A DNA stretch of 64,000 nt from CALBPI01 sp039815365 (GTDB lineage: Bacteria; Pseudomonadota; Gammaproteobacteria; Steroidobacterales; Woeseiaceae): assembly GCA_039815365.1 (NCBI GenBank), contig JBCBZK010000003.1, positions 1-64,000 of the forward strand. Reading direction: 5' to 3'. Position numbers and translations under genes: made by a program. Positions 61,359 through 64,000 of this stretch are shown one piece after another (positions within the stretch are counted from its first letter, which is position 1; the number at the start of each line of letters is the position of its first letter). The notes under the pieces were generated by a model, which was not told the origin of the DNA, did not search any database, and saw only the letters and a program-made list of their open reading frames with translations.

Positions 61359-61402
61359 GGTGAGGCACCACAGCATCGGGCGTTATGCCTGATGCCTTGC
61401 GG

Positions 61403-61433
61403 AAAAGGGCAGCTTCGGCTGCCCTTTTCTTTT
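61403..61433 (+). terminator. intrinsic terminator after the metzincin
   Basis: AAAAGGGCAGC-TTCG-GCTGCCCTTTT is an 11-base stem with a TTCG tetraloop followed by CTTTT. It closes the metzincin operon. Confidence 0.95.
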
Positions 61434-61496
61434 GGGCCTTACCGTTCGGTGCTGTAAATGAACTATGGTGGTTAAACGTCACCTTTGGAGAATGCT

Positions 61497-62261
61497 GTGC
61501 ACAGCGTCGAGCGCCCCACCCTGCGACTTGCTGGTATCGATCTTGCCTGGAGACCTGACCGCAACCCAAGCGCGATCGCGATTGGTGTTGTCATGGGCAA
61601 GCATCTGCACGTCGAACGGGTACACGGCAGCGTTAGGTCTCTCGAGGCGATTGTGCAAATCGTGCATCGCGAGCCATCGATCACCGGCGTTGCCATCGAT
61701 GCGCCACTCATCATTCACAACCAACATGGCAAACGCGAGTGTGAGTCAGAATTAACCCGTGTGTATGGCGGACGTAAAGCAGGCTGCCACTCGGCGAATC
61801 TGACGTTATACCCGGCGTCGGCAACCGTGCAGTTGTCTCAAGCGTTGCTGACTAGTGGCTACCAACATCTGGATCGCACAAATCGGTGGCAGATTGAGTG
61901 TTACCCACACCCGGCAATCATAGAGCTGTTTGGCTTACCCGAGCGACTTGCCTACAAGAAAGGCAACGTTGCTCAAAAGCGCGCGGGTCAAATACGCTTG
62001 GCCGAGCTTCTTCAGACGCTATCGTCGCAAGACGCGCGCTTACGCGTTACTTACGACGCATCGACCGCGCGCTTGTTCGACCCGAAGGTTACCGTTGCAT
62101 TAAGAGGTCAGGCGCTGAAAGACAACGAAGACGCTTTGGACGCAATCGTCTGCCTTATCATTGCGGCTCACTACGCTGCCGCGACGCCCTGCACAACCTT
62201 TGGTAGTATGAATGGCGGGTACATCGTAGTGCCGACACCTAACGTTGCGGATCAATTATGA
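61497..62261 (+). CDS. DUF429 family predicted nuclease
   Basis: A 254-residue RNase H-fold protein of the DUF429 family: LAGIDLAWRPDRNPSAIAIG at the start holds the catalytic-type Asp, GVAIDAPLIIHNQHGKRECE continues the core, and ALKDNEDALDAIVCLIIAAH closes it. The role is unknown; members are thought to act on nucleic acids. The start is GTG at 61497 because GGAG lies six bases upstream; a TTG 12 bases before it is weaker. It overlaps the next gene by four bases (ATGA). Confidence 0.85.
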   Translation: MHSVERPTLRLAGIDLAWRPDRNPSAIAIGVVMGKHLHVERVHGSVRSLEAIVQIVHREPSITGVAIDAPLIIHNQHGKRECESELTRVYGGRKAGCHSANLTLYPASATVQLSQALLTSGYQHLDRTNRWQIECYPHPAIIELFGLPERLAYKKGNVAQKRAGQIRLAELLQTLSSQDARLRVTYDASTARLFDPKVTVALRGQALKDNEDALDAIVCLIIAAHYAAATPCTTFGSMNGGYIVVPTPNVADQL

Positions 62262-62704
62262 CAAATGAAGCCAGCAGTAAATTCGCCATCGCAGGCATCG
62301 TTATTGGTCTGTTGAGCATACTTGCAGGCTCATTGCACTTTTTCCTAGGCCCGATTGAAAAAACCCCGACACTTGAAAATGTTGTGCAGGAAAAGACTGC
62401 AGCACTCAAGGACGCCATCATTGCCGGCATCAAGGGTGAACCGACGACAGCCGAGCCACAGCGCCGGCAATTGTCGGGCGACGACATTGCCCGGGCTGCG
62501 ACCATCGGCACCGGCATTCTTGCATTAGCGCTCGGCATTGTGGGTTTGGTCAGACGCGAGCCGATGCGTGAGTCAGCAGCGGCGATGGCCGTTGGTGGCG
62601 CTGCAGTGGTACTGCCTTTTGCGGTATATGCCGTCATGCTCATACTGGGCATGATGCTCATTGTCAGTATCATCGGTGCAGTTGGCGATGTTTTTAGCTT
62701 TTGA
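62258..62704 (+). CDS. small membrane protein, unknown function
   Basis: A 148-residue protein with an N-terminal helix (about 9-31), a soluble loop of about 45 residues, then three helices (82-98, 106-128, 130-147). No recognised family. Its ATG overlaps the DUF429 stop and its own stop overlaps the next gene, so it is read from the same mRNA. Confidence 0.72.
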   Translation: MTNEASSKFAIAGIVIGLLSILAGSLHFFLGPIEKTPTLENVVQEKTAALKDAIIAGIKGEPTTAEPQRRQLSGDDIARAATIGTGILALALGIVGLVRREPMRESAAAMAVGGAAVVLPFAVYAVMLILGMMLIVSIIGAVGDVFSF

Positions 62705-63213
62705 CGGGTGACGTGATCAAACATCTTCGTCTGGTTTTTTGCACTTTGCTCATCGTCGGCCTGACGGCACCGGCGGTCGCTCAAGACAATGCTTGTAAGG
62801 CAAAGCAGTATCGTCAGTTCGACTTTTGGTTAGGCACGTGGGCGGTGTTGTCGAATGGAAAACCGGCGGGCACCAACGTCATCAAGAAAACACTGAACGG
62901 TTGCGTTCTAGAGGAAAACTACGACACGGGCACCGGATACCGTGGCACCAGTTATTCAATGTACGACTTCAACACCGATTTGTGGCATCAGACTTGGGTC
63001 GACAACAGTGGCATGCTGTTAGTCCTCGACGGTGGCTTTGATGATGGCAGTATGGTGCTGGAAGGCGTTACCGTTGACGACAAAGGCGACGTCTACGATA
63101 ACCGGATCAGCTGGACGCCGCAGGACGATGGGACGGTGCGTCAGCTCTGGCAGGCACGCAAAGACGATGGTGAGTGGACTGTCATTTTTGACGGCTTGTA
63201 TCGCAAGAAATAG
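62701..63213 (+). CDS. exported DUF1579-like protein
   Basis: A 170-residue protein with a signal peptide (HLRLVFCTLLIVGLTAPAVA) and a beta-barrel-like domain opening with QFDFWLGTWAVLSNG and ENYDTGTGYRG, close to DUF1579/lipocalin-type proteins. The start is TTG at 62701, overlapping the upstream stop; a GTG at 62713 is an alternative. It probably binds a small ligand in the periplasm. Third gene of the DUF429 operon. Confidence 0.72.
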   Translation: MTGDVIKHLRLVFCTLLIVGLTAPAVAQDNACKAKQYRQFDFWLGTWAVLSNGKPAGTNVIKKTLNGCVLEENYDTGTGYRGTSYSMYDFNTDLWHQTWVDNSGMLLVLDGGFDDGSMVLEGVTVDDKGDVYDNRISWTPQDDGTVRQLWQARKDDGEWTVIFDGLYRKK

Positions 63214-63227
63214 CGTGTCTGTTTGAC

Positions 63228-63626
63228 GTGAATAAAGGTGCTTTGTTTGGCGGGGTCATACTCATCGGATACCTGGCATTTGAGGTCTACACAATCAATC
63301 AGGCGCGCTACCAAATGGAAGGCCCGTACATTTTCGGCCAATTCGTCTCAGCCAACTACGCGTACACGACATGCCGCTCGCCGAACGAACTGCAGTCTGA
63401 GCGGTTTGCACGCAACTTTACTGCCATTCGTGCGCGCGCTGTCAGAGAACTCTCGCAGGCGCATCCTGATGCCAATGATCAAGATATCCACCGAATGCTT
63501 GAAGAACGTGCTGCACAAAGCACACTCACTGCAGGTGATATCATTCGCGGCAAAGGTTGCGACGACATCGAAGTGTGGAAGTTGCTGAGGCGTTTCGACA
63601 ACTACACTGAACTCAACATAGGTTGA
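63228..63626 (+). CDS. membrane-anchored protein of unknown function
   Basis: A 132-residue protein with one N-terminal helix (about 4-22; ALFGGVILIGYLAFEVY) and a helical soluble part with two cysteines (CRSPNELQ and GKGCDDIE). The start is GTG at 63228, 14 bases after the previous gene. No family is recognised. Probably in the same operon. Confidence 0.68.
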   Translation: MNKGALFGGVILIGYLAFEVYTINQARYQMEGPYIFGQFVSANYAYTTCRSPNELQSERFARNFTAIRARAVRELSQAHPDANDQDIHRMLEERAAQSTLTAGDIIRGKGCDDIEVWKLLRRFDNYTELNIG

Positions 63627-63750
63627 GCTCGACTCTCGCGATCCAAAGTCGCTGGTTTGCAGGGCTGACGATTGTCTTGTGCATCGAAATACACCGGAGT
63701 AGCACTATGCAAACAAACCTCAGTAATCCGCACGCCGAGCGCGCTACCCA

Positions 63751-64000
63751 GTGACGCGGCTATGCCCGAGCTGTGGCAACGCATCGGTAAAAACCGAGGA
63801 TCTGTTGTTCTCGGATGCCACCTGTCAACGATGCCACGCGCGAGTGGGCGTCCACGGTATCGCGCACTCACTCTGGTTCATTGTCATCAGCGCCATCACA
63901 ATCGTCACCACGTTCTACGTGCTCATCAGCAATGGCTTATATGCTGCGCTGTTCTGGATGTCACTGCCCGTCGGGGCGCTAAGCTATCTCAAGGCCAAAC
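63751..64000 (+). CDS. zinc-ribbon membrane protein, truncated by window end
   Basis: An open frame from GTG at 63751 to the window end encodes at least 83 residues. A zinc ribbon with CPSCG and CQRCH (residues about 5-9 and 29-33) is followed by hydrophobic helices (LWFIVISAITIVTTFYVLI and a second one). The frame stays open at 64000. No family name is given; such proteins often are small inner-membrane proteins of unknown role. Confidence 0.6.
   Translation, partial: MTRLCPSCGNASVKTEDLLFSDATCQRCHARVGVHGIAHSLWFIVISAITIVTTFYVLISNGLYAALFWMSLPVGALSYLKAK

Noticed and set aside
1..64000. tRNA, rRNA, riboswitch, insertion sequence and prophage signals
   Set aside because: No cloverleaf, rRNA block, known riboswitch core, transposase or integrase was recognised by reading; a covariance-model scan was not possible.

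Overview
The window looks like a chromosomal segment of a heterotrophic gammaproteobacterium, probably aquatic. The reasons are an Entner-Doudoroff operon under a HexR-type regulator with a HexR-like palindrome, GHxx/MFS/LacI maltodextrin genes, a GlgC-A-B-P-X glycogen cluster, several c-di-GMP proteins and many exported peptidases. Base composition is moderately GC-rich. No rRNA, tRNA, CRISPR array, insertion sequence or phage gene was recognised, and the species cannot be named from the sequence alone.

Layout. 0-5.1 kb: the tail of a YceI gene, a cytochrome b561-YceI fusion, and a branched-chain 2-oxoacid dehydrogenase operon (E1 alpha, E1 beta, E2; no E3) behind a long leader hairpin. 5.1-6.5 kb: an orphan ParA-type ATPase and a YHS protein. 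6.5-12.1 kb: zwf-pgl-edd-eda, divergent from hexR. 12.2-16 kb: a small membrane protein, a glycine-rich secreted protein broken by a frameshift, and a class V aminotransferase. 16.2-23.8 kb: maltodextrin genes (LacI regulator, two GH13 lipoproteins, MFS transporter, divergent malQ). 23.9-33.5 kb: glgC-glgA-glgB-glgP-glgX. 33.5-37.8 kb: ferredoxin/flavodoxin-NADP reductase, a TetR regulator, and a fused ATP sulfurylase/APS kinase coupled to inorganic pyrophosphatase. 37.9-40.7 kb: a lipoprotein and a divergent SDR/AraC pair that look like accessory genes. 41-50.2 kb: a minus-strand run of c-di-GMP proteins ending in a subtilase with a C-terminal GFLWTDE repeat. 50.4-54.3 kb: an exported methyltransferase-like protein, a TerB-like protein and a second subtilase with two PPC domains. 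54.4-64 kb: small enzymes, a frameshifted TonB-domain gene, a four-gene overlapping operon, an exported OB-fold-like protein coupled to a metzincin protease, and a DUF429-led small operon.

How the genes work together. Outer or periplasmic GH13 enzymes, the MFS transporter and MalQ would feed maltodextrin carbon to GlgP/GlgX and to glucose phosphates. GlgC/A/B store the excess as glycogen, and Zwf-Pgl-Edd-Eda burn glucose-6-phosphate to pyruvate and glyceraldehyde-3-phosphate while making NADPH. Pyrophosphatase would pull both ATP sulfurylase and GlgC forward. The second half of the window is dominated by secretion of proteases and by c-di-GMP control.

Most worth a second look: (1) the exported TIMP/NTR-like small protein overlapping by one base with a HExxHxxGxxH metzincin, a possible bacterial protease/inhibitor pair; (2) the propeller-type diguanylate cyclase translationally coupled to the GFLWTDE-repeat subtilase, behind a degenerate/intact pair of EAL proteins; (3) the hairpin in the bkd leader; (4) two single-base frameshifts in otherwise intact genes.
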